A DNA stretch of 64,000 nucleotides from Anomaloglossus baeobatrachus (GCF_048569485.1 NC_134353.1:529821008-529885007); one strand, 5' to 3'. Shown: positions 1 through 10,667, counted from the stretch's first letter. The notes: generated by a model from the letters alone, not told the origin. Made by a program: numbers and translations.

Positions 1-350
1 GAGCCAGCGCTCAGTGTGCGCTGCTCCCTGTTCTCTGCACGTGTAGCTCCGTGCACTGGTAACCAAGGTAAATATCGGGTTGGTTACCCGATATTTACCT
101 TAGTTACCAAGCGCAGCATCTTCCACGCGGCGCTGGGGGCTGGTCACTGGTTGATGGTGAGCTCACCAGCAACTCGTGTAGCGACGCTCCAGCGATCCCT
201 GCCAGGTCAGGTTGCTGGTGGGATCGCTGGAGCGTCGCAGTGTGACATCTCACCAGCAACCTCCTAGCAACTTACCAGCGATCCCTATCGTTGTTGGGAT
301 CGCTGGTAAGTTGCTTAGTGTGACTGGACCTTTAGTTCTATTTATCAAAT
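1..350. repeat. Foldback MITE-like DNA, left end outside window
   Basis: Dense inverted repeats with no coding signal. A strong hairpin lies at 59-112, where GTAACCAAGGTAAATATCGG is answered by its complement. Further pairs around TGGGATCGCTGG lie at 180-235 and 265-315. The right edge near 335-350 (GTGTGACTGGACC) looks like an element end. The superfamily is not identified. Confidence 0.5.
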
Positions 351-369
351 GTCCCACCTGTCCAGTTGG

Positions 370-841
370 GGAGGAGAGTGAAGCAGTTACTGCTACATAT
401 AACCACAGCAGCCAGGTGTCTAATTGCCCGTAATTGGAGGTTAGCCCATCCGCCCTCACTTAATGATCTCAATTCGCGAATCCAAGATGTGAGGAGGATG
501 GAGTATTTGTCAGCCATGTCAAATAACACGGTGGATCACTTTGAGGGTGTTTGGTCACTCTGGGACACTCATTGGGCCAATAATGAACAATAGCTCGGCA
601 TGGCTTGGATGGAAGTCTGATATACTCACCCTCCCTACTCTGTTCCCTCCCTATGTTTCCCCGTCTAGTATTGTATTGTTTGTCTTGTCACATCCCCTGT
701 TTCTAATCTATCAGTGGAAAATAAGATATGTGCCCTGATTAATGGTTTAAAGTTACTGCTCACATGCTTGTGGGACATGTCTACATATTATTCTATGTTT
801 GCTTTGAAAAATTTAATAAAATAATCAGTTATAAAAAAAAA
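370..841 (+). mobile_element. L1-clade LINE, 5'-truncated 3' end
   Basis: The frame running to the stop at 591-593 resembles the extreme C-terminus of L1 ORF2, with residues such as ITTAARCLIARNW and IQDVRRMEYLSAM followed by a Trp-rich tail (FEGVWSLWDTHW). A 3' UTR of about 240 bp follows, with AATAAA near 813 and a terminal A-run at 829-841. Only the last ~70 codons remain, so this is a dead 5'-truncated insertion. It abuts foldback DNA on the left and the repeat copy that starts at 842 on the right. Confidence 0.7.
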
Positions 842-1242
842 GAATCACTGGGATAGGTTGAAGCGTTCCAGAGTTATTATCTCTTAAAGTCCAAGGAGAA
901 TAGAGCTGTGGAGAATAGCGCAAGAGGGTCTTACCAGGCAAACAACAGGCAAGTGAGACGTAGAGAACTCACCTAGAGGGGTTGTGAAAGTCACAAGTCC
1001 TATAATAGCGTAGTACACAGGTGAACAGCTGCAGCCCTGAGGAAGCTAAATGGATTCAGAAGAAGAAACCAGGTGTATTGCCGCACTATCACCAAACCAG
1101 TCGATGTCGATAAATTATTCCATGTCTTTATTCAATTTGCACAGGTCTAGTGAATAAAGACATGCCCAACTCAGCACTCTGCTTTTTTTTTCTCTCTTAT
1201 AAAGTGTTTTTTCCACTTCAATTTACGGATAAACAAAGTTTA
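842..1242. repeat. Dispersed repeat, copy A of a segment repeated at 14,958-15,284
   Basis: This stretch matches 14,958-15,284 almost base for base from GAATCACTGGGATAGG up to TGAATAAAGACATG at 1151-1164. It contains a PLE-terminus-like motif (CTGAGGA at 1037-1043 and GAAAC at 1065-1069). After 1164 the two copies part: this one continues into the large palindrome, the other skips it. No protein-coding signal is visible. Confidence 0.7.
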
Positions 1243-1514
1243 GATCATTAATGACCAAGGGTAATTTTTAAAATCTCACCAGTGTCACTTTATGAGTTAT
1301 TTGGATTCGGATGAAGAAATCGGGTTTCTCGCCGCGCTATCACCAAACTAGTCGATGTAGATAAATTATTCCATGTCTTTATTCAATTTACGGATAAACA
1401 AGTTTAGATCCTTGACCCCCTCAAATTTATCAAAATCTGATGTTGGAACAAACCCAAGGCCTTTATTCAAGACTGCCCTTTCGGCATCAGTTAGCATATG
1501 TCCTGACAGATTAA

Positions 1515-1778
1515 TTATCTGGGCTGTCCCAGTGGTGCAGGAGGGTTGTTGTTCTGTCGCTGTTTGTTCCTTAGTGGATAATTTGTTGGCTCTAAAAAAC
1601 GATATCCACCACGACCTTTCCCCTTATTCTTACCTCTACCACGAGAGGCTATTGCCCTACCATCCACATCTGACGCTTCCGTATCCGTGGAGGTGCTCTC
1701 TGGCTCACTTTGCCTGACCGGTCTACTAGAGAAGAAATTATAAGCCTTATTATCTCTAAATTCTTGCAAGTCTCTCAC
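1515..1778 (-). pseudogene. PLE ORF continuation, Arg/Gly-rich linker, left arm
   Basis: This frame begins just downstream (minus strand) of 1786-2340 and encodes a basic RGRGKNKGKGRGGYRF stretch, followed by a Pro/Gln-rich segment. It corresponds to 3993-4256 in the other arm with one visible amino-acid difference (EPESTST against EPESIST). The sequence beyond its stop, towards 1373, still resembles the PLE segment leading into the reverse transcriptase, but no polymerase domain remains. Confidence 0.45.
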
Positions 1779-1785
1779 ATAAAAC

Positions 1786-2340
1786 CTATGTTTTTTTTTC
1801 CTTAAGGTGATATTGAAATTTTTCGATGGTGTTTTGGAGTGTTACTTCCTTAGTTACAAATTCACCATCCCCTGAGAATTTTTTTGTTATATCTATTTGT
1901 TCTCTTAAGGCTATTTCTAGAGACGCTAAATTTTTCTGTTCCTCCTCTAGTAGATATGTCATCAACCTTAGTGAGCACTCTGTCACCTCCTTCTCCCACT
2001 TCAAGGCTAATTCAGGACTTTTGTACCTGAAGCCAGGTGTTAGGGAAATCCTAAGATACCTAGGAACAATTTTAGCCTTCAAATAATTTTCCAGTGATTG
2101 CACCTCCCACCAAGAGGTGGTGCGTTCTTTATAAATTCTGGTTAAATCATTGAAGGCTCCATTGAGTGTAGGGGTATATTTTTTCTGGACAAAGTTCCTT
2201 TCAGAAAAGACCTCTTTTGCTTTCGAAATCCAACCATTTGTATCAATGCCTGCTGTCAAAAAACCGGCCATGTCACGTAGACAAAATATAATGCAGCCAC
2301 TGGTATGGTATATCAATGTGAAAGACCTGAAATACAGCAA
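1786..2340 (-). CDS. Penelope-like element N-terminal ORF, left palindrome arm
   Basis: A 184-codon frame identical in protein sequence to the one at 3431-3985 on the other arm. It is Lys/Glu-rich and mostly helical in character, with a WWEVQSLENYL segment and a long amphipathic stretch (EEEQKNLASLEIALREQ). It resembles the region that precedes the reverse transcriptase in PLEs. That assignment rests mainly on the following frame and 3' context, because the domain itself has no catalytic motif I can name. It is a transposon fragment, not a host gene. Confidence 0.5.
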   Translation of the reverse strand: MLYFRSFTLIYHTSGCIIFCLRDMAGFLTAGIDTNGWISKAKEVFSERNFVQKKYTPTLNGAFNDLTRIYKERTTSWWEVQSLENYLKAKIVPRYLRISLTPGFRYKSPELALKWEKEVTECSLRLMTYLLEEEQKNLASLEIALREQIDITKKFSGDGEFVTKEVTLQNTIEKFQYHLKEKKT

Positions 2341-2831
2341 TAATACCTAAAATATAACTTTTAATAATTCCTCTAAAAATAGGGAAGGATCACCTTGCCT
2401 ATGCATAAAAAATCAATGCAGGGAATAAATCAACTGCTGGAATTCTTCCAACTTCAAGGGGAGACCAGCAGACCTTGTGAAGTAGCAAGCACACCTTACA
2501 TACAATTGGTGTTTAAGCAAATATGACTAATCAACCGGATGTGCAGTTTACATGACACAGCTGCTTATTCACACTCTGTTGATATCACTAGCAGCAGCGT
2601 CATCCATCAAATTATTAACCACCAGTTAAATAATAGCAAGAAGTCCTGAATAGACCCCAGCTACCAGTGCAATTAAAGATTATTTCACAACCGGTTGATA
2701 TTGAAAAACAATAACCAGGGATGCAATCTCCATAGGTTAACCTGATGCTCTCTATCAGGGAACAATCTCACAGCATACAGGACCAGCGCTGTGACCGCCT
2801 GATTAACCCAGTTTAGGTCTACTCCTTAATG

Positions 2832-2870
2832 CTCCCCTGATGAATGACACACAGGAAACGCGTCGGGAGG
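2832..2870 (+). ncRNA. Hammerhead ribozyme-like motif in palindrome loop
   Basis: CTGATGA at 2837-2843 and GAAACGCGTC at 2855-2864 match the two invariant halves of a hammerhead core. CTCCC just 5' of the core can pair with GGGAG just 3' of it as helix I. The segment between the halves pairs poorly, so helix II is weak. PLEs are known to carry hammerhead motifs with a short self-complementary ACGCGT helix III. It sits upstream of the plus-strand PLE arm, where a PLE terminal repeat is expected. Confidence 0.5.
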
Positions 2871-3430
2871 AGGAGAGTCTGGGAGAGGAGAAGTGGGTCT
2901 ATTCATAAGGGGTCCTAGACCGGCTTGATAAAGGTCTTTTGGATTACGCCGAATATGATGACACACTGACCCTCTGGTAAACAAGACACCAGGATTTGGG
3001 TGAGATTGTTCCCTGATAGAGAGCATCAGGTTAACCTATGGAGATTGCATCCCTGGTTATTGTTTTTCAATATCAACCGGTTGTGAAATAATCTTTAATT
3101 GCACTGGTAGCTAGGGTCTATTCAGGACTTCTTGCTATTATTTAACTGGTGGTTAATAATTTGATGGATGACGCTGCTGCTAGTGATATCAACAGAGTGT
3201 GAATAAGCAGCTCTGTCATGTAAGCTGCACATCCGGTTGATTAGTCATATTTGCTTAAACACCAATTGTATGTAAGATGTGCTTGCTACTTCACAGGGTC
3301 TGCTCGTTTCCCCTTGAAGTTGGAAGAATTCCAGCAGTTGATTTATTCCCTGCATTGATTTTTTATGCATAGGCAAGGTGATCCTTCCCTATTTTTAGAG
3401 GAATTATTAAAAGTTATATTTTAGGTATTA

Positions 3431-3985
3431 TTGCTGTATTTCAGGTCTTTCACATTGATATACCATACCAGTGGCTGCATTATATTTTGTCTACGTGACA
3501 TGGCCGGTTTTTTGACAGCAGGCATTGATACAAATGGTTGGATTTCGAAAGCAAAAGAGGTCTTTTCTGAAAGGAACTTTGTCCAGAAAAAATATACCCC
3601 TACACTCAATGGAGCCTTCAATGATTTAACCAGAATTTATAAAGAACGCACCACCTCTTGGTGGGAGGTGCAATCACTGGAAAATTATTTGAAGGCTAAA
3701 ATTGTTCCTAGGTATCTTAGGATTTCCCTAACACCTGGCTTCAGGTACAAAAGTCCTGAATTAGCCTTGAAGTGGGAGAAGGAGGTGACAGAGTGCTCAC
3801 TAAGGTTGATGACATATCTACTAGAGGAGGAACAGAAAAATTTAGCGTCTCTAGAAATAGCCTTAAGAGAACAAATAGATATAACAAAAAAATTCTCAGG
3901 GGATGGTGAATTTGTAACTAAGGAAGTAACACTCCAAAACACCATCGAAAAATTTCAATATCACCTTAAGGAAAAAAAAACATAG
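3431..3985 (+). CDS. Penelope-like element N-terminal ORF, right palindrome arm
   Basis: The mirror copy of 1786-2340 with an identical 184-residue translation. It lies downstream of the hammerhead-like motif in the loop, which is the expected order for a PLE (terminal repeat with ribozyme, then ORF). The likely translation start could also be the internal Met of MAGFLTAGIDTNGW, since the first ~22 codons look like 5' leader sequence. No introns or host homology are seen. Confidence 0.5.
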   Translation: MLYFRSFTLIYHTSGCIIFCLRDMAGFLTAGIDTNGWISKAKEVFSERNFVQKKYTPTLNGAFNDLTRIYKERTTSWWEVQSLENYLKAKIVPRYLRISLTPGFRYKSPELALKWEKEVTECSLRLMTYLLEEEQKNLASLEIALREQIDITKKFSGDGEFVTKEVTLQNTIEKFQYHLKEKKT

Positions 3986-3992
3986 GTTTTAT

Positions 3993-4256
3993 GTGAGAGA
4001 CTTGCAAGAATTTAGAGATAATAAGGCTTATAATTTCTTCTCTAGTAGACCGGTCAGGCAAAGTGAGCCAGAGAGCATCTCCACGGATACGGAAGCGTCA
4101 GATGTGGATGGTAGGGCAATAGCCTCTCGTGGTAGAGGTAAGAATAAGGGGAAAGGTCGTGGTGGATATCGTTTTTTAGAGCCAACAAATTATCCACTAA
4201 GGAACAAACAGCGACAGAACAACAACCCTCCTGCACCACTGGGACAGCCCAGATAA
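3993..4256 (+). pseudogene. PLE ORF continuation, Arg/Gly-rich linker, right arm
   Basis: An 87-codon frame just after 3431-3985, basic in the middle (RGRGKNKGKGRGGY). The DNA after its stop (4260-4400) still has the character of the segment that precedes the PLE reverse transcriptase. The PLE then ends abruptly at about 4400 without any polymerase or GIY-YIG region. This arm is therefore a 3'-truncated PLE. Confidence 0.45.
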
Positions 4257-5328
4257 TTAATCTGTCAGGACATATGCTAACTGATGCCAAAAGGGCAGTC
4301 TTGAATAAAGGCCTTGGGTTTGTTCCAACATCAGATTTTGATAAATTTGAGGGGGTCAAGGATCTAAACTTGTTTATCCGTAAATTGAATAAAGACATGG
4401 AATAATTTATCTACATCGACTAGTTTGGTGATAGCGCGGCGAGAAACCCGATTTCTTCATCCGAATCCAATTAACTCATAAAGTGACACTGGTGAGATTT
4501 TAAAAATTACCCTTGGTCATTAATGTACAAAGTGGCTATGTCCTTAACCCCTTCAACACCACATGATTTTCCATTTGTTTCCTCCCCTTCCTCCAAGAAC
4601 CAAAACTTTTTTATTTTTCAATCAACATAGCCATATGAGGGTTTATTTTTGGGGGGCAGAGTTGTACTTTTGAATAAAGACCAGTGTCACTTTGACAGGT
4701 TATAACTCTGGAACGCTTCAACGGATCCTGATGATTCTGACATTGTTTTTTCATGACATATTGTACTTCATGATAGTGCTAAAATTAAGAGGATATCTTG
4801 TGCATTTGTTTGTGAAAATATCAGAGTTTTACACGTAATCGCTTGTATAAGTGCTCAACGTAGAGAGCAGGATGAATATGAGCCATGCCATACTGCTTTG
4901 GGAGACAGAATAAACAAATCAACAGCAGTTGAAGAATTTGCTTTATTCATATATTTTTACGCTGTTTACCATGCAGTATAAATGATAAGGAAGCTTTCTT
5001 CCTCTGGTTAGTATGATTACAGCGATACCAGGTTTATATCGTTTTTTAGGTTTGACTCCTGTCAAGACTTTTTCACAAAAAAAAGGTTTTTTGCATCACT
5101 GAATTTTTAAGACTATAGATTTTATATTTTTCTGCCGAAAGAGTCATGTGAGGGCTTGTTTTTTGCAGGATGAGATGCAGATTTTAGTACCATTTTGGGC
5201 CACATAATATTTTATTATCGCTTTTTAATCCACTTTTTGTGAGGCAGAAGCATAAAAAAACAGCAATTCAAGAACATTTTTTTTCCGCCATTGCCATAAA
5301 AGTGATGACAAATTTATTGTTCAGCTAA

Positions 5329-5575
5329 GTATAGGGCCAAAAATATAATAAATTTATTGAACAAAATTTTTTTGGACATTAGAATACATAAAATTACACG
5401 GTGCCAACCAAGGAGTATAGTTGTGGCCGTTTTTGCTATCTTGATATTGTCGGGTAATCCTGGACGAGGATCTCTGGATGTCAAACTTGAGATGATCTTC
5501 ATTCCATATTGTTATATTTTATATTATATGAATTTTATATGTATTTATTCATCTATTTTTCTATGTATTTCTATG
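5329..5575 (-). mobile_element. Probable PLE 3'-end fragment
   Basis: This stretch matches 21,377-21,616 closely. Its reverse complement matches 25,573-25,660, where it forms the 3' end of a PLE-like sequence with AATAAA signals and the text GTTGGCACCGTGTAATTTTA. It is therefore probably a PLE 3' end in minus orientation, inherited by both copies of the surrounding repeat. Confidence 0.4.
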
Positions 5576-5580
5576 CTTTT

Positions 5581-5850
5581 TGTATCGCATCCGTCCGTGC
5601 GTCCCGCCAAGCGCTGATCAGGGATGCACATAACGGATCGGCATCCCTGCTCAATTTTTGGCGTGACTTTTTTCCGTATTCGCGACGCTTTTTGTATCGC
5701 GTCCGTCCGTGCGTCCCGCCAAGCGCTGATCAGGGATGCACATAACGGATCGGCATCCCTGCTCAATTTTTGGCGTGACCTTTTTTTTTCCGTATCCCCA
5801 ACGCTTTTTGTATCTCATCCGACCGTGCGTCCTGCAGCGGCCGATCAGTG
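5581..5850. repeat. ~113 bp tandem repeat, 2.4 copies
   Basis: Units start at 5581, 5693 and 5809 (partial). Each runs from TGTATCGCATCCGTCCGTGC through GGGATGCACATAACGGATCG to TTTTTGGCGTGAC. The block belongs to the internal part of the long TTAA-flanked element and is not coding. Confidence 0.75.
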
Positions 5851-5875
5851 CACCGCGTCTGTGCGTTTGAAAAGT

Positions 5876-7611
5876 TAAATGGCGTTCCTTCTCTTCTGAA
5901 CCCCACCATGTGGCCAAACAATTACTTTCCACCACATATGAGGTATCTACGTACTCAGGAAAAATTGCACAATATGTTTTATGGTACATTTTTTCCTGAT
6001 ACCGTTGTAAAAAAAAAAAGCTACCTGGTTGATACAAAAATTTTGTGGTTAAAAAAAAAAAATAATTTTCACGGTACAACGTTATCAACTGCTGTGGAGC
6101 CCCTGGGGGTACAAGGGGCTCACCAAACATCTAGATAAATTCCTTGAGGGGTCTAGTTCCGAAATGGGGTAATTTGTGGGGGAGCTCCACTGTTTAGGCA
6201 CCTCATGGGGTCTCTAAACGTGACATGGCGTCCGCTAATGATTCCAACCAATTTTGCTGTCAATTGGCGCTCCTTCTCTTCTGAGCCCTGCCATGCGCCC
6301 AAACAATTACTTTCCACCACATATGAGGTATCTGCGTACTCAGGAGATATTGCACAATACGTTTTATGGTGCATTTTTTTCTGATACCCTTGTGGAAAAA
6401 AAAGCTACCTGGTTCAAGTGACAGTTTTGTGGTGAAAAACAAAAAATTGTATTCATGGCTCAACATTATCAACTTCTGTGGAGCCCCTCGGGGCTCGCTA
6501 AACATCTAGATAAACTCCTTGAGGGGTCTACGGTAGTTTCCAAAATGGGGTCACTTGTGAGGGAGCTCCACTGTTTAGGCACCATAGGGGGTCTCCAAAA
6601 CGTGACATGGCATCCGCTAATGATTCCAACCAATTTTGCTGTCAAATGGCGCTCCTTCTCTTCTGAGCCCCGCCATGCGCCCAAACAATTACTTTCCACC
6701 ACATATGAGGTATCTGCGTACTCAGGAGAAAATGCACAATACATTTTATGGTGCCTTTTTTCCTGATACCCTTGTGGAAAAAAAAGCTACCTAGTTGAAG
6801 CAACCGTTTTGTGGTAAAAAAAAATGTTTTTCTTTTCATGGCTCAACGTTCTAAACTTCTGTGAAGCCCCCAGGTGTTCAAAGTGCTCACCAAACATCTA
6901 GAAAAATTATTTGAGGGTTCTACTTTCCAAAATGGGGTCACTTGTGGGGGAGCTCCATTGTTTAGGCACCTCAGGGGGTCTTCAAACCCGACATGGCGTC
7001 CGCTAATGAGTGCAGCTAATTTTGCACTCAAAAATTCAAATGGCGCTCCTTGCCTTCCGAGCACTGCCGTGTGTCCAAACATTTGATTTCCACCACATAT
7101 GAGGTATCTGCGTACTCAGGAGAAAATGCACAAAACATTTTATGGTGCATTTTTTCCTGATACCCTTGTGGAATAAAAAGCTACTTAGTTGAAGCAACCG
7201 TTTTGTGGTAAAAAAAAAATAATTTTCTTTTCACAGCTCAACGTTATAAATTTCTGTGAAGCCCCCAGGTGTTCAAAGTGCTCACCAAACATCTAGAAAA
7301 ATTATTTGAGGGCTCTGGTTTCCAAAATGGGGTCACTTGTGGGGGAGCTCTATTGTTTAGGCACCTCAGGGGGTCTTCAAACCCGACATGGCGTCCGCTA
7401 ATGAGTGCAGCTAATTTTGCGTTCAAAAATTCAAATGGCGCGCCTTCCCTTCCGAGCTCCGCTGTGCGCCCAAACAATTGATTTTTACCACATATGGGGT
7501 ATCAGCGTACTCAGGAGAAATTGCACTATAAATTGTAGGGTGCACTTTCTCTTTTCTCCCTTGTGAAAATGAAAATTTTAATGGCTAAAGTAACATTTTT
7601 GTGTTAAAAAA
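5876..7611. repeat. ~390 bp tandem repeat, about 4.5 copies
   Basis: The anchor AAATGGCG-CTCCTT recurs at about 5877, 6263, 6645, 7038 and 7433 (periods 386, 382, 393 and 395 bp). Each unit includes CACCACATATGAGGTATCTG and CTACCTGGTTGA-like segments. Units three and four are most alike, which points to stepwise expansion. The block ends where the DIRS element begins. A diverged unit also appears at 14,595-14,640. Confidence 0.85.
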
Positions 7612-7925
7612 AGAGAATTTTGTTTACTTACCGTAAATTCTTTTTCTTATAGTTCCGACATGGGAGACCCAGACCATGGGTGTATAGCTTCTGCCTCCGG
7701 AGGACACACAAAGTACTACACTAAAAGTGTAGCTCCTCCCTCCAAGCATATACACCCCCTGGATGACAAATCTAACCAGTTTAGTGCAAAAGCTGAAGGA
7801 GGACATCCACCCATAAGTAGAGATAGAGTAAAACCCGGCATAACCGGGACCTCTGTCTGCAACAACAGCCGGTGAAAACACACGGAACAAGAACTGCCAA
7901 CAGGCAACAGGGAGGGTGCTGGGTC

Positions 7926-8006
7926 TCCCATGTCGGAACTATAAGAAAAAGAATTTACGGTAAGTAAACAAAATTCTCTTTTTCTTCATCGTTCCTTATG
8001 GGAGAC
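7926..8006 (-). repeat. DIRS internal complementary region
   Basis: The first half (to 7979) is the exact complement of the element's left tip starting at 7612. The second half (7980-8006, around TCATCGTTCCTTATGGG) is the complement of the right tip ending about 12,783. This region serves as the template for end joining in DIRS replication. It also fixes both element boundaries to within a few bases. Confidence 0.85.
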
Positions 8007-8080
8007 CCAGACCATGGGACGTCTCAAAGCAGTCCATGGGTGGGAAATAACAGAAACTGAGAAGTAGGCAAAACCTAACT

Positions 8081-9466
8081 TCACAAATGGGCGACAGCCG
8101 CCTGAAGGATGCGTCTGCCCAAGCTCGCATCTGCCGAAGCATGAGCATGCACTTGGTAGTGCTTCGAAAAGGTGTGCAGACTAGACCAAGTGGCAGCCTG
8201 ACAAACCTGCTGAGCCGTAGCCTGGTGCCTGAAAGCCCAGGAGGCACCGACAGCTCTGGTCGAGTGCGCCTTAATCCCTGGCGGAGGGGGCACCTGAGAA
8301 CATTGGTAGGCATCGGATATGGCCGACCTAATCCAACGAGCTAGGGTCGGTTTAGAAGCCGAGAGACCCTTGCGCTGACCCGTGGTTAGCACAAAAAGAG
8401 AGGTGCACCGCCTAAGAGCGGCGGTGCGTGACACATAGATCCGGAGCGCCCGCACCAAATCCAAAGTATGCAACGCTTTCTCAAAGCGATGCACAGGGGC
8501 CGGACAAAGGGAAGGCAATGAAATGTCCTGGTTAAGGTGGAAAGGAGACACCACCTTAGGGAGAAAGTCCGGAGTCGGACGGAGAACCACCTTGTCTTGG
8601 TGAAAAACCAAAAAGGGTGACTCCGAAGAGAGCGCAGCCAAATCAGAGACTCTCCTGAGAGAAGTTATGGCCACCAGAAAGACCACTTTCTGTGAAAGTT
8701 GAAACAAAGAAACCTCCCTAAGAGGCTCAAAGGGGGGTTTCTGTAAGGCCGTGAGGACCAGATTAAGGTCCCAGGGATCCAAAGGCTGCCGGTAAGGAGG
8801 AATGATGTGAGATGCGCCCTGTATGAAGGTGCGCACCTGGGCCAGTCGGGCGATACGCCGCTGGAACAACACTGACAGAGCCGAGACCTGTCCCTTGAGG
8901 GAATTGAGGGATAGTCCTAGCTGCAGACCGGACTGTAGAAAGGACAGGATGGTCGGCAAAGAAAACGGCCAAGGAGCATGGCCGGAAGAGCGACACCAGG
9001 ACAGGAAAATCCTCCAAGTCCTGTGGTAAATCCTGGCCGAGGAAGACTTCCGAGCCTGAGTCATAGTGGAGATGACCTCGGAAGGAATGCCTGAAGCCGT
9101 CAGGATCCAGGACTCAAGAGCCACGCCGTCAATCTGAGAGCCGCAGAATTCTGGCGGAAAAACGGACCTTGAGAGAGAAGGTCTGGGCGGTCCAGGAGAT
9201 GCCACGGCATTTCTACGGACAGACGGAGCAGGTCTGGGTACCAAGCTCGCCTGGGCCAGTCTGGAGCAATGATTATAACCCGACGGCCCTCCATTCTGAT
9301 CTTGCGCAGGACTCTGGGCAAGAGAGCTAGAGGGGGAAACACGTAGGCCAGACGGAACTGGGACCAATCTTGAACCAGCGCGTCCGCTGCCAAGGCCTGA
9401 GGATCGTGGGAGCGAGCCACGTAAACCGACACGAGGGGCCGTGGCTAACCCGAAGGGGAGAGCCAC
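8081..9466 (-). pseudogene. DIRS A tyrosine recombinase region
   Basis: A long minus-strand frame. Its C-terminal ~300 residues read as a DIRS tyrosine recombinase: the first arginine box (SLRRVSDLAAL), an HxxR box (HSTRAVGASW) and a candidate nucleophile tyrosine (SKHYQVH) are seen in order. The N-terminal part contains reverse-transcriptase-related sequence. It is part of the broken DIRS copy and is not a host gene. Confidence 0.75.
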
Positions 9467-9499
9467 GAATTGGAAATGTTCCTCTCCGATTGCAAAACG

Positions 9500-9886
9500 T
9501 AGTCAACGCTGGTGTGAAACTGCAATTGGCACATGCAGATAGGCATCTCTGATGTCGATGGATGCTAGAAAATCTCCTTGGGTCATTGAGGCAATGACCG
9601 ATCGCAGAGATTCCATGCGAAAGTGCCGCACCTGAACATGCTTGTTGAGAAGCTTGAGATCCAGGATGGGCCGGAAGGAACCATCCTTCTTGGGGACTAG
9701 GAAGAGGTTTGAGTAGAAACCTCTGAACCGTTCCCGGGCAGGAACCGGAACAATTACTCCGTTGGCCTGCAAGGATGCCACAGCCTGTGAGAAGGCGGCG
9801 GCTTTGGAGCAGGGGGGAGTGGACATAAAAAATCTGTTTGGCGGGCTGGAAGAAAATTCTATCCTGTAGCCGTGGGAGATGATATC
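9500..9886 (-). pseudogene. DIRS A reverse transcriptase, N-terminal part
   Basis: The minus-strand translation shows the DIRS-type RT start (ISHGYRIEFSS) and the motifs FRPILDLKLLNKHV and SIDIRDAYLHVPI, the latter holding the first catalytic-type aspartate. The upstream side is bounded by the solo LTR at 9887. It belongs to the broken DIRS element A. Confidence 0.75.
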
Positions 9887-10662
9887 TGTTAGGGCCAGAT
9901 GGACGGGTAGACCCTGGAGGTGGATCCACTGGGCCGAACTCCCGGATGAGGGAAAGGAGTCCGGTAGCCGGAGCACTGTAGGTAGCAGGACAGTCCGTGC
10001 ACTGGGAGAAAATGGAGAAGTCCCTGGGACCACGAGGTCACTGATGGTGGTCCGGGTGACGGAGCTCAGGTTCGGAAGCCGTGATGGTGTCAGGCGGGGT
10101 CCGGAACCGTTGGAGCGAGATGACGGGTCACCGCAGGGATCCGAGATGGTACGGACTGTCAGGATGGCAGATGGGCAGCGTTCGGGGTTCGAGGTACCGC
10201 AGGACCGGATGGCGATGCAGGATCGGCTCTAGAAGATAGAGAGGTAAGTATCTCACAAAACACAAGGAGACCTGACTCCTAGCTTGGGAAAACACGAAGA
10301 ACAGGCCCCGCTCCCTTGGACATTAACCCCCTATATACCCTGTACCTATGTGCATCATTTCCTGTAATTTGACACTGGCCCTTTAAGAAAGGGTCAGTGA
10401 CCGCGCGCGCGCCCTAATGCGCATGCGCGCGGCCCGGGTGCCAGAAGCCAGGGAAGGAAGCTGAGAGGAGGACGCAGGGGAGCCGGCCAGGACCTGGGAA
10501 GCCGTCGGGCGCCGGGAGCGGAGACCAGGGGGCCTGGGAAGGACGGGCACCGGAGGTTGGAGAGCGGGGAGCATGGCAGGTGAGCCGGGGAGCGGAGCTG
10601 AGGACCCGGGGAGCGGAGCAGAGGACCCGGGGAGGGGAGCCGAGGACCCGGGGAGCGTGACA
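9887..10662 (-). mobile_element. Solo LTR nested in DIRS A, TSD ATATC
   Basis: The sequence begins TGTTAGGG and ends GTGACA (TG...CA). It is bordered by ATATC at 9882-9886 and again at 10,663-10,667, a perfect 5 bp target duplication. The minus strand carries TATATAGGGGG (about 10,331) as a likely TATA box. The right part has four copies of a ~20 bp GAGGACCCGGGGAGCGGAGC repeat (10,595-10,660). At 776 bp without coding regions it is a solo LTR of a Gypsy/ERV-like family, younger than the DIRS copy. Confidence 0.8.
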
Positions 10663-10667
10663 ATATC

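Larger units (their letters stand above)
1243..4528. repeat. 3.3 kb near-perfect palindrome of two head-to-head Penelope-like 5' regions
   Basis: Left arm about 1243-2771, right arm 3000-4528, loop about 228 bp. The arms stay in exact register: every paired coordinate sums to 5771 (1786/3985, 2340/3431, 1515/4256, 1373/4398), so there is no net indel between the arms over 1.4 kb. Only scattered substitutions are seen. Each arm carries the same PLE reading frames pointing outward. The loop holds a hammerhead-like motif. Head-to-head PLE copies are known in other genomes; the near identity here suggests recent formation or arm-to-arm gene conversion. Confidence 0.9.
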
